Shown here: positions 19,719 through 31,448 of the stretch, one piece after another | Layout of the letters: each line of letters starts with the position of its first letter | Position numbering within the stretch: the first letter of the stretch is position 1 | From: Bremia lactucae | Taxonomy: Eukaryota > Oomycota > Peronosporomycetes > Peronosporales > Peronosporaceae | Assembly (NCBI RefSeq): GCF_004359215.1 | Contig: NC_090617.1 | Span: 886,764-950,763 of the forward strand | Reading direction: 5' to 3' | DNA: 64,000 nt | The notes under the pieces: model-generated | Seen by the model: the letters and a program-made list of their open reading frames with translations, nothing else | Told to the model about the DNA's origin: nothing | The model's database searches: none | Program-made: the position numbers and the translations under genes

Positions 19719-22700
19719 TATGATTTTGTGACGTTATAGACGCTTCGCGTCTCTGCTTTCTTGAAGTCCTTCGGTGTAACGGGGTGTCCCGTGACGAATT
19801 ATTTTCCTATAAGTGGAATAATATATCCTATTTCCTATATGAGGAAATAAATTAAGAAGTACAAAATTATTATCTTTATTAATTTTGACTTGATAGTTCC
19901 AATAGTATTAAATTGGAAGTATTGACGCAATGTTGATTTACGTTCAAATCACCCAGCCAATCGTTATAAGACACGATTGTGCGGTGCGCAAGTAGGCGCG
20001 ATACAAAATTAGTTATTAACATAATAAAGTCAGTAGTAGATAGACGATCGTTATATAGGAATTTAATATTCATACGGTTTTACCTTTGCTCTCTTCGAAG
20101 GCCTTCAAACTAACCTTTGGTAGCTAAGATTACTTAGCTACCTGTAATCTTCCTCTGTACGTCTTCTACGTGGAGTAACCGAGCCACCCCACCCTCACTG
20201 TAATCAGTGTAGGTGATCTAGTATTGTTAATAGTGCTAGCAAAGGGTGCCCCGTTCCATTCAGGCTACCTTTCTACACAATTACATTCGTGCAGTTGCAC
20301 TCGCACGTTCCACCCAACATAGACATGTTGGACAAAGAAGAGGGGAGCTTTCAAGCCCCTCAAGAAGGCTATCGCGCAACGCGTGAAAGGCTTATTCATT
20401 CGAGTGTTCTTGAATGGAGAGCGATCGAACGGTCGTAGGGCGGACCAGCCGTTGGCGCCATGCTGTTCACTCTGAACACAGATAGACAACATGCGGCCAT
20501 AGCCGAGTCAATAGAACACGACCTCGACGGGGCTCAAGAGAAAGTAGACTTGCTTCACCAACAAGGCTCTCAACACGCGGCTGTGTTGAGAGAAGAGGGT
20601 GCTCAACAATTAGAACTGTTGAGACAGTGGTATTTACATGCTGCTAGCGAGCGCGACCCGAAAGCTTAAAAAATAAAAAATTAAGGCAGTCGAAGGCGAC
20701 TCCCTTTTAGGATGGTTCGTCGAGTAAGACGAAGCCACTTAAGCTCGGCGTATATGTGATGATGTGACAAAAGTGATATTTGGCAAGTCCAACTTAGCCA
20801 GACGTGCCAAATCTTGGGCCTCGGTACTCGTGCTTCACATCCCATTAGGTTTTGGTTGTATGAGGTCTTTAAGACCCGGCTCAGGCAAGCATTCGTGCCA
20901 CGACGAGCCAAAGTCAGGGCTCGAGCTGTGCTCCTGGATTTAAAGCAGGGCACGCGCGACCTTCACGCTTATGCCCAGCATATTCGATGTCTGGTCAGTG
21001 TATTTGTGAATCATCTCTTGTAGACGATCCTGTCAAGACACACCTGTTCCGGCTTGAATTAGAGTAGCTTGACCAAGCGATCTCCATAGCATATAAGGAC
21101 TTCAGTCTTAACAGGCTTTTGTTCTCTCGAGGCTTATTGTTCTCCGAGACTACAAGAAAACGGGGTCCAGAATCTATGGACCTCTCGTACGTAGAGAGCG
21201 AGAAACCTCGCTCATCAAGTCACACACGATTGCAAAAAATGCAACTGCTGTAAAAAACTGGATTACTACGTCTATGAATGTAGTGCCTCACCTCCAGTGC
21301 CAACAAACAGTGAGCGAAACACACGACCTCCCGCTAGGGTAAGTGGAGGACACGGATCCGACGCTGTTGCGAAATCGCAGCGGCGAGGCGGATCGTCAAA
21401 AAACGGTCTGGGTGAGTAGGTGCGGAGCACCCTTCTGATCCAGCAACGTCAAAAGATTTTGCAGGCCTTTTAACGAAAGTTACTCCTCGCACACAAGCAT
21501 TGTGTGTAACTGCCCCAGGTGATGAGGCTAACCTCATCACCTTGAAAATACAGTGTCAAAAGAAATTGCAACTTATGCCCCTAGTTGATTGTGGGGCGTC
21601 GATCGACGCCAATCGCTAGAACATCGCAGGCCCAAAATTAATGAGCGCGATATCCCTTCAATGATGATGACAGTGCGTCTAGCAACAGGCGCCTTTTTTG
21701 TAACAGAAATGTAACGTGTAGTTGGTATCCAATGCACGTTAAAGGGTAAACAGTACGATACTGATCTCATCGTACTTAATTGGATGAAAAATTGGATGTC
21801 ATCATTGGATTACCACGGCTCAAAAAGTACGAGTCACATATAAACGCAGCATCAAGCCGTGACGATACCTGTCTCTCGTTAAACAGAGGGTTATCTGATG
21901 AAGGTTTTGAGTGTTCTCAAGCGTGTGGTGTCCAACGAGTGTGTGCGATGACCTCACTTGTGGGTCGGTCGTTTGAACGACTGCACATCACCCCAGTGTG
22001 AATACTCATCACATCGTGGAGTTAGATTTCGACGGCTATGCACAAGTACAGGTAGCGTCAAAGGTCCACCATTGTGATTTGGAGTTAGATCTTGACGACT
22101 GTGCACAAGCACAGGCAGCGTCGAAGTATGACCACTCGAATAAATTGAGTAGTACGAACCAAGGATCCTTTCTCGTGAAAAACATCCAATAAAATTTAAA
22201 ACGCCTATCTTAGGGTCGGTGCGGGATTTTGCACCGAGCTATTTTGATGACGTCCTCGTGCAAAGCAGAGTCATGAATGGAAAGTTGGAAGTTGAAGTAC
22301 ATCGTTCCCACCCTCAAAATGTTCTTACACTTATGCGTAAGCAAAGTTGTATGCAAATCTCAAGAAATGCATATTCGCTGCAGGCTAAATGCCACGTTCA
22401 GATCCGGAAAAGATCAAGGCGAACATCAACTAGCCTGTGCCAGTCGATGCTAAGAGACTTCGAAAGTTCCTCGGCTTAGCAGCGTACCTGCACAAGTTCT
22501 CACGCAATTACGCCGAAATGACAGTATATATTTCTTCTTTGTTGAAGAAAATGAGAAATGTTCATGAAACGCGAATTGTCAGCGTTTCTTTTGGGGATTA
22601 CGCAAAGCTTGATGCAATCGCCAATACCAAGACGGACCGTTTCATGTGGTTTGTGACGCCGATGTTTGCAATCGGCTGGGCCTTAATGTAATATGACACA

Positions 22701-25329
22701 GACAGCACAGAGCGCGTCATCTGCTATCTGTCGCGTCAGCTGCAACCAGCTAAACACAATTACCCGGTACATGACAAGGAATTCCTTGCCATGAAATATG
22801 CTCTGGCTAAGTTAAGGGTCTTTCTCTTGTGAGATAGACCGCTCATTGTATAAATGGACTATGCGTCATTACGCACGGCCGTAAACAGTCCACACCTCTC
22901 ACAAAGAATGGCGAGACGGTTGTCTTTCTTCGCGGAGAATAACTTCTCTGTGAAGTATAAGCCACTAGGACGATTATAACGTCGTCGCTGATGCCCTTTC
23001 GCGCCGGCCCGATTTTAAGTCGCTGCACAGATTAACAGTGACGGCCACTGTTGCAACTATAAGAGTTCCATCGTCAATAAGGCTCTTAAAGAGTTGATAA
23101 GCTACCTTAGAAATCCGTCCCAACAGTCCTTAAAAAGACTGTCAAAATTGTATCAATCCTTAACAGATTTACAAACGACACGCAATGGTTTAATATAGCA
23201 CACTACCTTTGTAGGAGACCCACCTTGTGTCGTCATTCCAACCCATAATAATTTGCGTTTACGCATCTAGTATGAGTGCAACGATGCACCCATAAGCGGG
23301 CATCGTGGACGTGAGAAGACTTATTTCACGATAAGTCGCGACTTATACTGGCCACGCCAGTACAAGTTCGTCCGCAAGCCCATACGTGGTTGCGAAGTTT
23401 TTCAGTGGGTAAGCCCAGTACTTCGTCCCGTGCTCCGTTACAACCTGTGCGTGCCTGTCTCGGCAAGGTGTTGGCAGTCTGTATTTATAGACCTCGTCTT
23501 CAAATTTCCCGACAACGATCGCAAGAATAATGGTTTTCTTGTTTTTATTGATGTTTTTAGCAAAATGGTACATCTTGCTGCAGTTCCGTTGCCGGTCACT
23601 GCCAAAGGCTCTGCTTGTGTCTTTATTGACAGTATTCGCATCCATGGGCTACTCGGTGAACTTGTCTCAGAGCGAGACCCTAAATTCACTGCGGAATTCT
23701 GGCAGACTCTATTTAAATGACTTTAAACACAGTTGAAAATGTCAACTACTGATCATCTTGAAACGGATGGTCGGACGAAGCGTGCAAACTGTATCCTTGA
23801 AGCGATACTTCGCGGATATGTCCAGAATGCAACTTGCGCACAGTTTCTCAACTGGTCACGAGAAACATTATCAGCGGTCATCGCTAACTCGCGGCGACGG
23901 AATCGCTCGTGATCAGTGTCCTCCCTCAAATAGTTAAGGTTGTGATCCTAATCACGATGTTTATTCGGGTTCGTCAAATGAAGCGAACCCGATCCTCCCC
24001 TCTACTTCCATTGACGATTTAGATTGTGAGAAGCGTTTTCTTGTTGAACGCCTCTCGAACCACCGTGAGGTAAAAAAGGGGTTTGAACGAGCTATCTCGT
24101 TCGTTGGGATGGGCATCCACCCTCGTATGATGGTTGGTTAAATCAGCATGGGCATCAGCCCCCCCCCACAAGAGGCAAGGTATTTCTGCCTCTCTTGACA
24201 AACGGTGCAGCTTGTAGCGTGCACCGACTACGGTCCATTTTTCGAACTATTCACGGAAAGCATCCAATTTGTCAAGCCAGACCTCACGGCCTATGCTTTG
24301 CACATTCTGTACAAATGCAGTCCAAGCTTGGAACAAAGGTTGTTGGCTCATGTTAGCGTTTATTTTAACATTATTCTCGGAGTCATCCCTAAAATCACTC
24401 CGTTCCCGGTGTGCATAGTAGTACCACCAGTAGGATGCTGTTCGAAGTGACCTTCACGATCACTTTGCTCCTGATGACGCATTACAACATCACCTGAGTG
24501 TTTGTCGCCCATGAAGTCATCATCAGATGACTCCACACCAAAGAGATCCGACGACTCGAGCAACATCCTCATCACCTCTTTGGTGGTCACGTTAGAACCC
24601 GAAGGTTTAACGGACTCGACCCCGGGTGATCCGGTGGCCTTCACATGAGCCACTGAGTCGGATGATGACGGTGACTTGGACCAGTCACCTCCAATGGGAG
24701 TAGGAGGTGACTTATTTTCCACAGTAGGCGCATTAGCGTCTACTGAAACATTTGCATTATAAGCAGCTGCACTGATACGTGCAGCTGCCAGCTTTGCGGC
24801 CTCATGGGCTACGCGCGCAGACTTGTTGGTAGCCATACGAAACGAATTGGTTTCTGAACAAATATCAATAATGCGACAAATTGGAATTTAAATAAAAACC
24901 AATAATGCAAAAATACAGTGAAAGACATGATAGTATTTCTTTGTCAATCTACATCCGTCACTATTGTGAATGTGGGGGGAGGGGGTGATTTAACGAGGTG
25001 TCTCGTTTTGTAAATATTACTTCCTATAAGAGTAATAATAAGTGTTATTTCTCTGAAAGGAAATAAATGAAGAAGTACAAAACTACTATCTTTGATAATT
25101 TTGACTTAATAATCCAATATTCCCAAATCCCGTAATATTGACGCAATAAGATATTAGTTTTTTTGATTGGGTGATCTAAGTTTAAATTGAACCCCGCCAA
25201 TCGTTATAAGACACGATTGTGCGGTGCACCAGTAGGCGCCATACATAGTTACTTATTAATAAATTGAAGTCAGCAGAAGATAGAAGATTGTTAGGTAGGG
25301 ACTGCATATATTGATACAGTTATACTTTT
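19719..25329 (+). repeat. Exact second copy of 14107-19717 (probable assembly overlap)
   Basis: Every reading frame in this block has an identical partner 5,612 bp earlier. It begins 56 bp before the LTR, in sequence outside the element, and the first copy breaks off exactly at the N. Contents of this copy: 5' LTR 19775-20258, gag 20460-21342, protease and linker 21343-22192, RT/RNase H/integrase 22219-23912, chromodomain remnant 23997-24140, aORF 24836-24019 (-). Confidence 0.9.
24019..24836 (-). pseudogene. GyE antisense ORF, second copy
   Basis: Identical to the aORF at 18407-19224: start MATNKSARVAH, the FGVESSDDDF block, then the QAWTAF, IGREVW and YKLHRLSREA blocks in the same direction after a frame break. 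Probably the same locus assembled twice. Confidence 0.6.
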
Positions 25330-25488
25330 TTGTTTTCTAGCGCCTTAGAACTAACCTTTAATATGTAAGATCTGTAATCTTTCTCCACACGTCGTGTACG
25401 TGAAGTAACTGAGCCACCCCACCATCGCTGTAATCAGTATAGGTTGTCTAGTACTGTTAAAAGTATTAGAAAAGGGTGCCCCGCTACA
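24989..25488 (+). repeat. GyE 3' LTR, complete
   Basis: 500 bp, from TTTAACGAGG (a decayed TGTAACG start) to GGGTGCCCCGCTACA. It is preceded by the polypurine tract at 24972-24988. What follows is not flanking DNA but internal 5' sequence of the same family. Confidence 0.75.
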
Positions 25489-25560
25489 ATCAGGCTACCG
25501 TTCTGTACTATTACAATTGTGCAGTTGCTTACGCAAAATTCCACCATGCAACTTCCAAAA
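25489..25560 (+). repeat. Truncated second internal region behind the 3' LTR
   Basis: ATCAGGCTACCGTTCTG and the following bases match the start of the GyE body at 14647 (TTCAGGCTACCTTTCTAC, then GTGCAGTTGC). So the LTR is followed by the start of another body, as in an LTR-body-LTR-body array, cut off near 25560. Confidence 0.6.
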
Positions 25561-26045
25561 GATGCAGCCTTCTCAGGCGTGTTTTTACGAATGGACTCGC
25601 TCTTGCTTTCAGGTATATCGCCGCTATCTAAAGTTTAGCCAATATTTTTGACTTTTCTGCACGAAACGAGTGCGCGAGCATGCAAGCTCGATTTGTTTTG
25701 ATTTTCATCGCTCCAGCTGTTTTTTTTAGCAAAATAGGACAAGTGACCACACTCTAAGCGAGGGTGGCTTTTGAAGTTTTTATGTTTCGTTTCGGTCTCT
25801 GAGGCTGTTTAAATTTTATACGACTTATATATTCCTAAAAAAACGTCTGAAATACATCATGAGCAGGAGGTATGTTAGAGTGTTAATAAAAGTATCGGAG
25901 TTGCTCGCCGGCTGAAAGTCGTAAATGTTGTATGATGGAACGCACGTGACTTACCCTTCCATTGATGATTGGTTAATTGTTTTATACTTACCATGTAAAG
26001 CTTTTGATGCACAGGACAAAACCGTTCACATTCTACTTACGAGGA
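25561..26045. other. Unassigned spacer
   Basis: AT-rich sequence without a credible ORF or a recognisable element. Confidence 0.35.
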
Positions 26046-26119
26046 TTTATCAGCCCCGGGTTTCGAGCCCGGGACTTCCCGGTCCTGATGTGAGTGGCGG
26101 ACCACTCCATCATCGGGAC
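26046..26119 (-). ncRNA. tRNA-derived (SINE-like) pol III unit, candidate
   Basis: On the minus strand TGATGGAGTGG (26112-26102) resembles an A box and GGCTCGAAACC (26069-26059) resembles a B box, about 33 bp apart, with a T-arm-like hairpin (CCCGGG...CCCGGG) around the B box. The two ends do not pair into an acceptor stem, so it is not an intact tRNA. It may be the head of a tRNA-derived SINE or a dead tRNA. Confidence 0.4.
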
Positions 26120-26350
26120 ACAAAGATTAAAAATAAGAATAATTAACTTGGGCAGACACCAGAAGAAACCTTCTAGTATTACGGATTCAGCTAATAAAGC
26201 TTAGATTATACGTGAATGTCCCGGCCTCTAAGAGGCGTATTGTTATCACTCCAAGACAAGGTGGACACGAAGCGTGTACACCCTCACGGCTTCTTAGGGG
26301 TTCAAGGCATCCTGGGCTTAGCCCGTTGAATCACTGAAAGATGTTCACTT
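26120..26350. other. Unassigned, repeat-derived
   Basis: Nothing I can name. Its right end leads into a small RT fragment. Confidence 0.3.
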
Positions 26351-26401
26351 CATGAAATTGACAAGGTTCCGAAAATCAGATACTGTGTAACACGACAAAT
26401 G
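26351..26401 (+). pseudogene. Short Gypsy RT fragment
   Basis: The + strand translates as HEIDKVP-x-IRYCVTRQ, matching the conserved [17 protein letters not shown] start of the RT region in GyA. It is cut off at the LTR-like TGTGATGGGGCACC at 26400, so an insertion or rearrangement joined them. Confidence 0.5.
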
Positions 26402-26559
26402 TGATGGGGCACCTTTTGCTAGGATACTAGTCAGCCTACACTGATAAAAGTGATGGTGGGGTGCCTCGATACTTCCGTACGCTAACGCGCAGAGGAAGGT
26501 TACAAGAAGCTAAGAAGTCTTAATTACTAGAGGTCGATACAAAGGCTTTAATAAAGAGA
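26400..26559 (-). repeat. Truncated 3' LTR of GyF
   Basis: TGTGATGGGGCACC...CTACACTGATAAAAGTGATGG matches, in inverse orientation, the end of the GyE LTR (25400-25488) and the LTR at 33128. It breaks off where the inverted repeat begins. Confidence 0.55.
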
Positions 26560-26676
26560 AGAAGCTAAACTGTATTTTAATATATTTTAAGTTCCTACAT
26601 TGGAGGTGACTAGTTCCTCGAACTAGTCACCTCCAATGTAGGAACTTTAAATATATTTAAATACAGTCTAGCTTCT
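26560..26676. repeat. Near-perfect inverted repeat (56-bp arms)
   Basis: Left arm 26560-26615 and right arm 26621-26676 are reverse complements with only a few mismatches; the spacer is CCTCG. The inner 34 bp or so of each arm, built around GTTCCTACATTGGAGG, are perfect. In RNA this would form a long hairpin. Confidence 0.85.
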
Positions 26677-26689
26677 TGTCATCGTCCGA

Positions 26690-28090
26690 CTCGATGACCA
26701 CTGAGAAAGCCTCCGGTTCGCCGCAGGCGCCGCGTCCGTCAAACCTAAGGGTTCTGAAGTGACAACAAAGAGGTTTTAACTCGTGAACTCTTTTGGTGTG
26801 AGGTCATCTTGTGATGACTCCATGGACGATAATAACTCTGGTGTTGTCAGAATACATCACCAGGAACGAAGTTATCGTAAAGGTCACTTCAGTTAGGATA
26901 CTACTGGTGGTGCTAGTATGCATGACCAGGAACGGAGTGATTAAAGATCACTCCAAGCGTAATGTTATCTTGAATACTAAGATTAACGAACGGGAGAGGG
27001 ATGTGTTGCGGTTCGCTCTCGATAAAAAGCTCGTTGCAATCCGCTGGCAACTTAATTTGTTTTCTGGTATGACCAACGAATGATACTTAAATTCGTTTTC
27101 GACCCATTCAAGCTTCACAAGCCTGGTGAGGACGGAACTAAGTTCTTCATGGATGCTTTATTCCGGCATCGATGGTAAACATGCAAGCGTGCAAAGAATA
27201 GAAATTCTTTGTCTCAAGCTTGGGATGCATCGTTAAATTTGTGCTAAGCATAGGCCGCGAGGCCTGGCCTGACAAAATTCTTACTTTTTTTTTAGTTTTG
27301 TATGATGGACTGTAGTTGGTGAGCGCTACAAGTTGCCGGTTTGTCCAGAGTAGCAGGCTCGTCATGAGGAGAATCATGTCCCTGCTGCTTTAAGGGTGCA
27401 CTTCACGCCCGTAATATAGAGGCGTAATCCCTTGAAGACCCTCCTTGAAGAACATGCATCTCTTCTGAGATGCGCGAAAGGATTGAGAGCTTACAGCCTA
27501 TTACGAGCGCGGCTTATTCTCTAACGGACCCAAAAGGAAGAGGATAGGTCTCGTAATTTTGTCGAACGAAACCCGTTACATGCATCTTTTGTTGGGAACG
27601 AGGCTCCCAGCTATCGTGCGAGGGTGAATACCCTCGGAACTTACCGAGGTAACTCGCTCGAATTCGTATCAACTCGCGGTGGTTCAAGAAGCGTTGTACT
27701 AGAAAACGCTTCTATATTTGAATCTATCGATGCACGTGGAAGGGAAGGGAGAATAAAGTCCGCCGCATACGTCGAACATGAGTCATCATCGTGGCTTGGA
27801 TTACGTCTTCCGGTATGAACGAGAGGACGTCGATCATGAACGTTTTCGTCGTCGCGAGTTAGCGTTGACTGTCGACAGAGTTTATTGCAAAACTGCGCGC
27901 AAGTTGCGGTCGATTAACTGTCGAATGAACGAACGCATCAGACCTTCTCGTCAATAGAATTCATCTTGGAAGGATGAAGTAAAACATCTCGTTCGTGAGA
28001 ACCAGATTTCGTCTCGAGACCATCATCTTTTGACTCGGGATTATCCATCTTTGGCGGATGCCTTCTTTTGATTTGGAACTAGAACAAGCC
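26690..28090 (+). pseudogene. GyF antisense ORF remnant
   Basis: GyF runs on the minus strand; this stretch reads + and carries decayed aORF blocks in order: FFMDALFRHRW (27148-27180, compare FYLDAFLKYRW in GyD), SQAWDA (27210-27230), SIGREAWPDK (27248-27280, after a one-base shift), ERYKLPVCPE (27321-27350), and near 27830-27950 a charged helical stretch (DHERFRRRELALTVDRV) like the coiled-coil end of the GyD aORF. Many stops; not functional. Confidence 0.55.
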
Positions 28091-28760
28091 TTGCACTGGT
28101 AGTACGGCAGAGACGTATAACGTAAAATGTTGGATGCGTGCGCATCCTACGAGGCAGCTCGTTCTTGCATTATAAACAGCATTCCAGTGCTGCTGATTCG
28201 CCTCATCAGCGATGGGATTCTGCACGAAACGAACTATTTGCAAAAGTTCTCCTGCTGACTCAGTTCTGTTTTCATTTCAGCAGCCCGGTGTGCACTGCGG
28301 AGATATGATTCAGAGAGAGTATAATTGCTCTTACTGATAATACCATCTTCGATGCTCAGTATACCCGTTATGTTATTATCGAAGTCCGATATAGTCTTAT
28401 CGCTATCACTGAGTTTGTATTCTGCAATGTATCCCTTGAATCAACATTGGTATCTTTTGCATTGACTACTGAGGCAATGCGTGATGAGCAAGAACCTGAT
28501 TGGTCTTTGCTCGAGTAAGTCCCCCCGAGTAAGCGTAGATGCCATAATCCATTGATGAAATCCGATTTATACTTTGAAGATGCATGCATTGAATTGTTTA
28601 TGGCAGGTTTTGCCATCGGTAAGAGCTTGCTCCAACTCGTAAAAGTGTGGACGTATCTGCGAAATATCTCTTTGAGGATACAATTTGTACGTTCTGTCGT
28701 TCTTGTGATCATCTTCGGGGGATTCGACGGTGGAGTCCATAGATAAGGACTGCTAATACT
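27610..28760 (-). pseudogene. GyF pol 3' end: integrase end and chromodomain
   Basis: Minus strand: an integrase tail with TTERTNCILKEI and FTSWSKLLPMA (28712-28368), then decayed sequence, then a chromodomain remnant (RFLVQRFLNHREL, about 27705-27615). It overlaps the aORF remnant on the other strand. Confidence 0.55.
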
Positions 28761-30099
28761 CTACCGGAACTTGGCAGAGGTTGTAATGGAGCACGGGATA
28801 AAGTACAGGTCTTCACCCGTTAATAAATTCCGCAAGAACGTATGTATATGCGGACATATTCATACTGGTGAGGCCAGTCGAAATTGCGGATTGCCGAAAG
28901 GTAAGTTTTTTCACATCCACAATGCCGACATATCGGTGCATTGTGACACTCATGCATGATGCGTAATCGGAAATTAAATAAGTGGGGATGACGACGCGAG
29001 GTATGTCGCCAGCAATGACTGTATAATAATAAAGTTAACTATTGAGTGTTGTTTTGTATTGATCTGTTGAATATCTATACAATTTCAACAATCCTTTTAA
29101 GGATTGATGTGATTGATTTCTAGTGCTCCATCAACTTGAAGAGCTTTATCTATTTGATAGGCTATTCTTACGTCGTCATGTAATGTGTACGACAGAACCG
29201 TTATTGTTGCAATAGTGGCCTTCTACTACTGTTGATTTGCGCAGCCGGCTCAAAATCGGGCCGGCGTGAAAGGGCATCAGTGACGACATTAAGTCGTCCT
29301 GGTTAGTATTTCACGGAGAAGATATATTCCGCGAAGAAAGGCGACCATCTCGCCATTATTTGCGAGAGAGCGGACTGTTCACGGCCGTGCGTACCGGCAT
29401 GTGGCCCGTTTAAACAATGAACAATCTATCTCCTAAGGGATAAGCCCTAATTTAGCAATGCATATTCATGTAAGAAGTTCCTTGTCACACTGGATAATTG
29501 CGCTCAGCTAGTTGAAGCTGACGCTACTGGTAGCAGACGACGCACTCTGCGCCATCTGCATCATATTCCATTAACGCACAGCCGATTGCAAAATCACCTC
29601 ATAAAATGGTCTGTCTTGGTCAGCAATCACCAATATTGGCGATCGCATCAAGCTTGCTTGATACCCTCAAAGAAACGCTGACAATTAGCGTTCCATGAAC
29701 ATTTCTCATTTTTTTAAAGACAATAAATATATACAGCCATTTCGGCATAATTGCGCAAGTACTTATGTAAGTGCGCCGCAATGCCGAGGAACTTACGTAG
29801 TTCCTTATAATTGACTGGCACATGCCAATCAGTAATCGCCTTGGTCTTTTTAGATCGAGACGTACTTTGTCTTTAGCACCATGCAAATAAGAAGTGGTAT
29901 TTCGCTTGCAGCGAATATTTACTTCTCGAGATTAGTATACAACTTGTGCTTACGCATAAGTGTGAGAACATTTTGGATGAGGGTACGTTGTACTTCAACG
30001 TCAGACTTTCCGTGCATGGCTCTGCTATGACCACGACGTCAGCAAAATAACTCGGTGCGTAATCCTACACCGATCTCAATACATCTGTTGAAGGCTGCA
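28761..30099 (-). pseudogene. GyF integrase zinc finger, RNase H and part of RT
   Basis: Fragments on the minus strand: integrase N-terminal pieces (28780-29000), an ADALS-like RNase H end near 29270, RNase H and RT connection pieces (29400-29886), a YF(D)D-type palm near 30040, and PAAFN at about 30085-30099. The frame is broken throughout. Confidence 0.6.
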
Positions 30100-30103
30100 G
30101 GTG

Positions 30104-31448
30104 TTATCTGATGTACGTCTTGGAGCGTTCAAAAGCGTGTGGATATCCTACAAGTAAGTGCGATTGCCTCACTTTTAATTCGGTCGTATGCACGACTGCG
30201 GAAGACATCAGTGTGACGATCCACCACACTGTAAAGTCAGATCTCGACGGCTGTGCACAAGTACATGCAGCGTCGAAGTTACACCATTGTGGCTTGGACA
30301 TAGAAATTGACGGTTGTGCAAAAATACTTATAGTGTCGAAGTTCGATCCCTCGAATGATCTCAGTGGAACAAAACAAGGATGCTTGCCGAGAAAGCAACC
30401 TTTAACTGTTTTTGAAACATATGTCTCTAAAATTCAATGCAATAGTCCTAAATCGACTAGAGAGTCGGTCGTAGAGGATCTCGCTATCGTTGCGCAACCA
30501 CAGCTCGAGACAGTTGGTGAGGATGCGCCCCAAATAAAATTTGAGGGAATACATCCCAAAGATTTTGAGGGAATAAGTACCCAGAAACCTGCGTTAAGGA
30601 ATCCCAGGTACCTCTGGAAATAAGTTCTAAGGAGAAAATTGGGACATTAAATGTTTTAGTAATCAACGGATCAAATGTAGGCGCTCTTACACTTGGTTTG
30701 ATAGCGCTTCCGAGCTTAACTTCGGAAATAGCTTAATTGCCAGCGCTGGAACCGAAACGCTTCTTACGTGATCTCCGAAATGGCAAGCAACTCTGCGGAC
30801 TTGTCAGATATGAAAAATATCTGGCCGATATTCGGTCGGCAGTAGTATTCCTGAGAACGGACGGGACCTCAGAAGCTCATTGATGGACAAAAGTGTCCTC
30901 GATGGGAGGGCTCATCGCGAACGTTTTCCGCTTCAATTCTAGATGTCTTCGGAAACAAACCCTTTGTATCAGGATTTAATTGAATTCGAGGATGGATTCC
31001 AGATTCGGCACCGTGCGAGTTGCCTAACGATAAATGGACTTGACACGAAATTGACCTGATACTAGGTTCGAAATACTGTGTCATGAAGCAGTGATCATTA
31101 CCTCGCGATCAAATATTAGGGATCGACAATTTGTTGCCGATCACTAAGTAGCGGGCCATCTGAGGGAGTCAACCTCCCCACATAGTCCTCCCACTTTCTG
31201 TGTGCGTAAAGCAACAGGAGGATGGCGGATTGTGTTGCAACGGTGCCGGCTCAAACGCCAAAACCACAAAAAAAAATCATTGACGGTTTGCCAAAGAGTA
31301 TAATCTCTTCGTCAAAGGATCTGATGTATGGTTGCTATCAGATCCTCATGCTTGAATAGGATATTTTCTTCACGGTAGTAAGTACCCCAAGCAGAATCTA
31401 TGGGAATGGCTTGTGATGCCGCAGGGGCTTAGTGATGCATTCTGATGA
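30104..31448 (+). pseudogene. Inverted segment of GyF: PR-RT linker and RT N-terminal part
   Basis: Here GyF flips to the + strand. A 170-codon frame (30111-30623) holds the linker (VLERSKACGYPTS, then DLDGCAQVHAASK repeats), followed by decayed RT with YCVMKQ (31072-31090), [13 protein letters not shown] (31198-31235) and an AAGA-like end near 31430. On both sides the element is on the minus strand, and the flanking ends are exactly the parts that should adjoin this piece if it were turned round. Confidence 0.7.

Noticed and set aside
14107..25329. True tandem duplication of a 5.6-kb element
   Set aside because: Complete identity, duplicated outside flank and a break exactly at an N indicate an assembly overlap.
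26046..26119. Functional tRNA gene on the minus strand
   Set aside because: No acceptor stem and no proper anticodon arm can be formed.
30111..30623. A 170-codon plus-strand gene of unknown function
   Set aside because: It is the protease-RT linker of GyF lying in an inverted segment.
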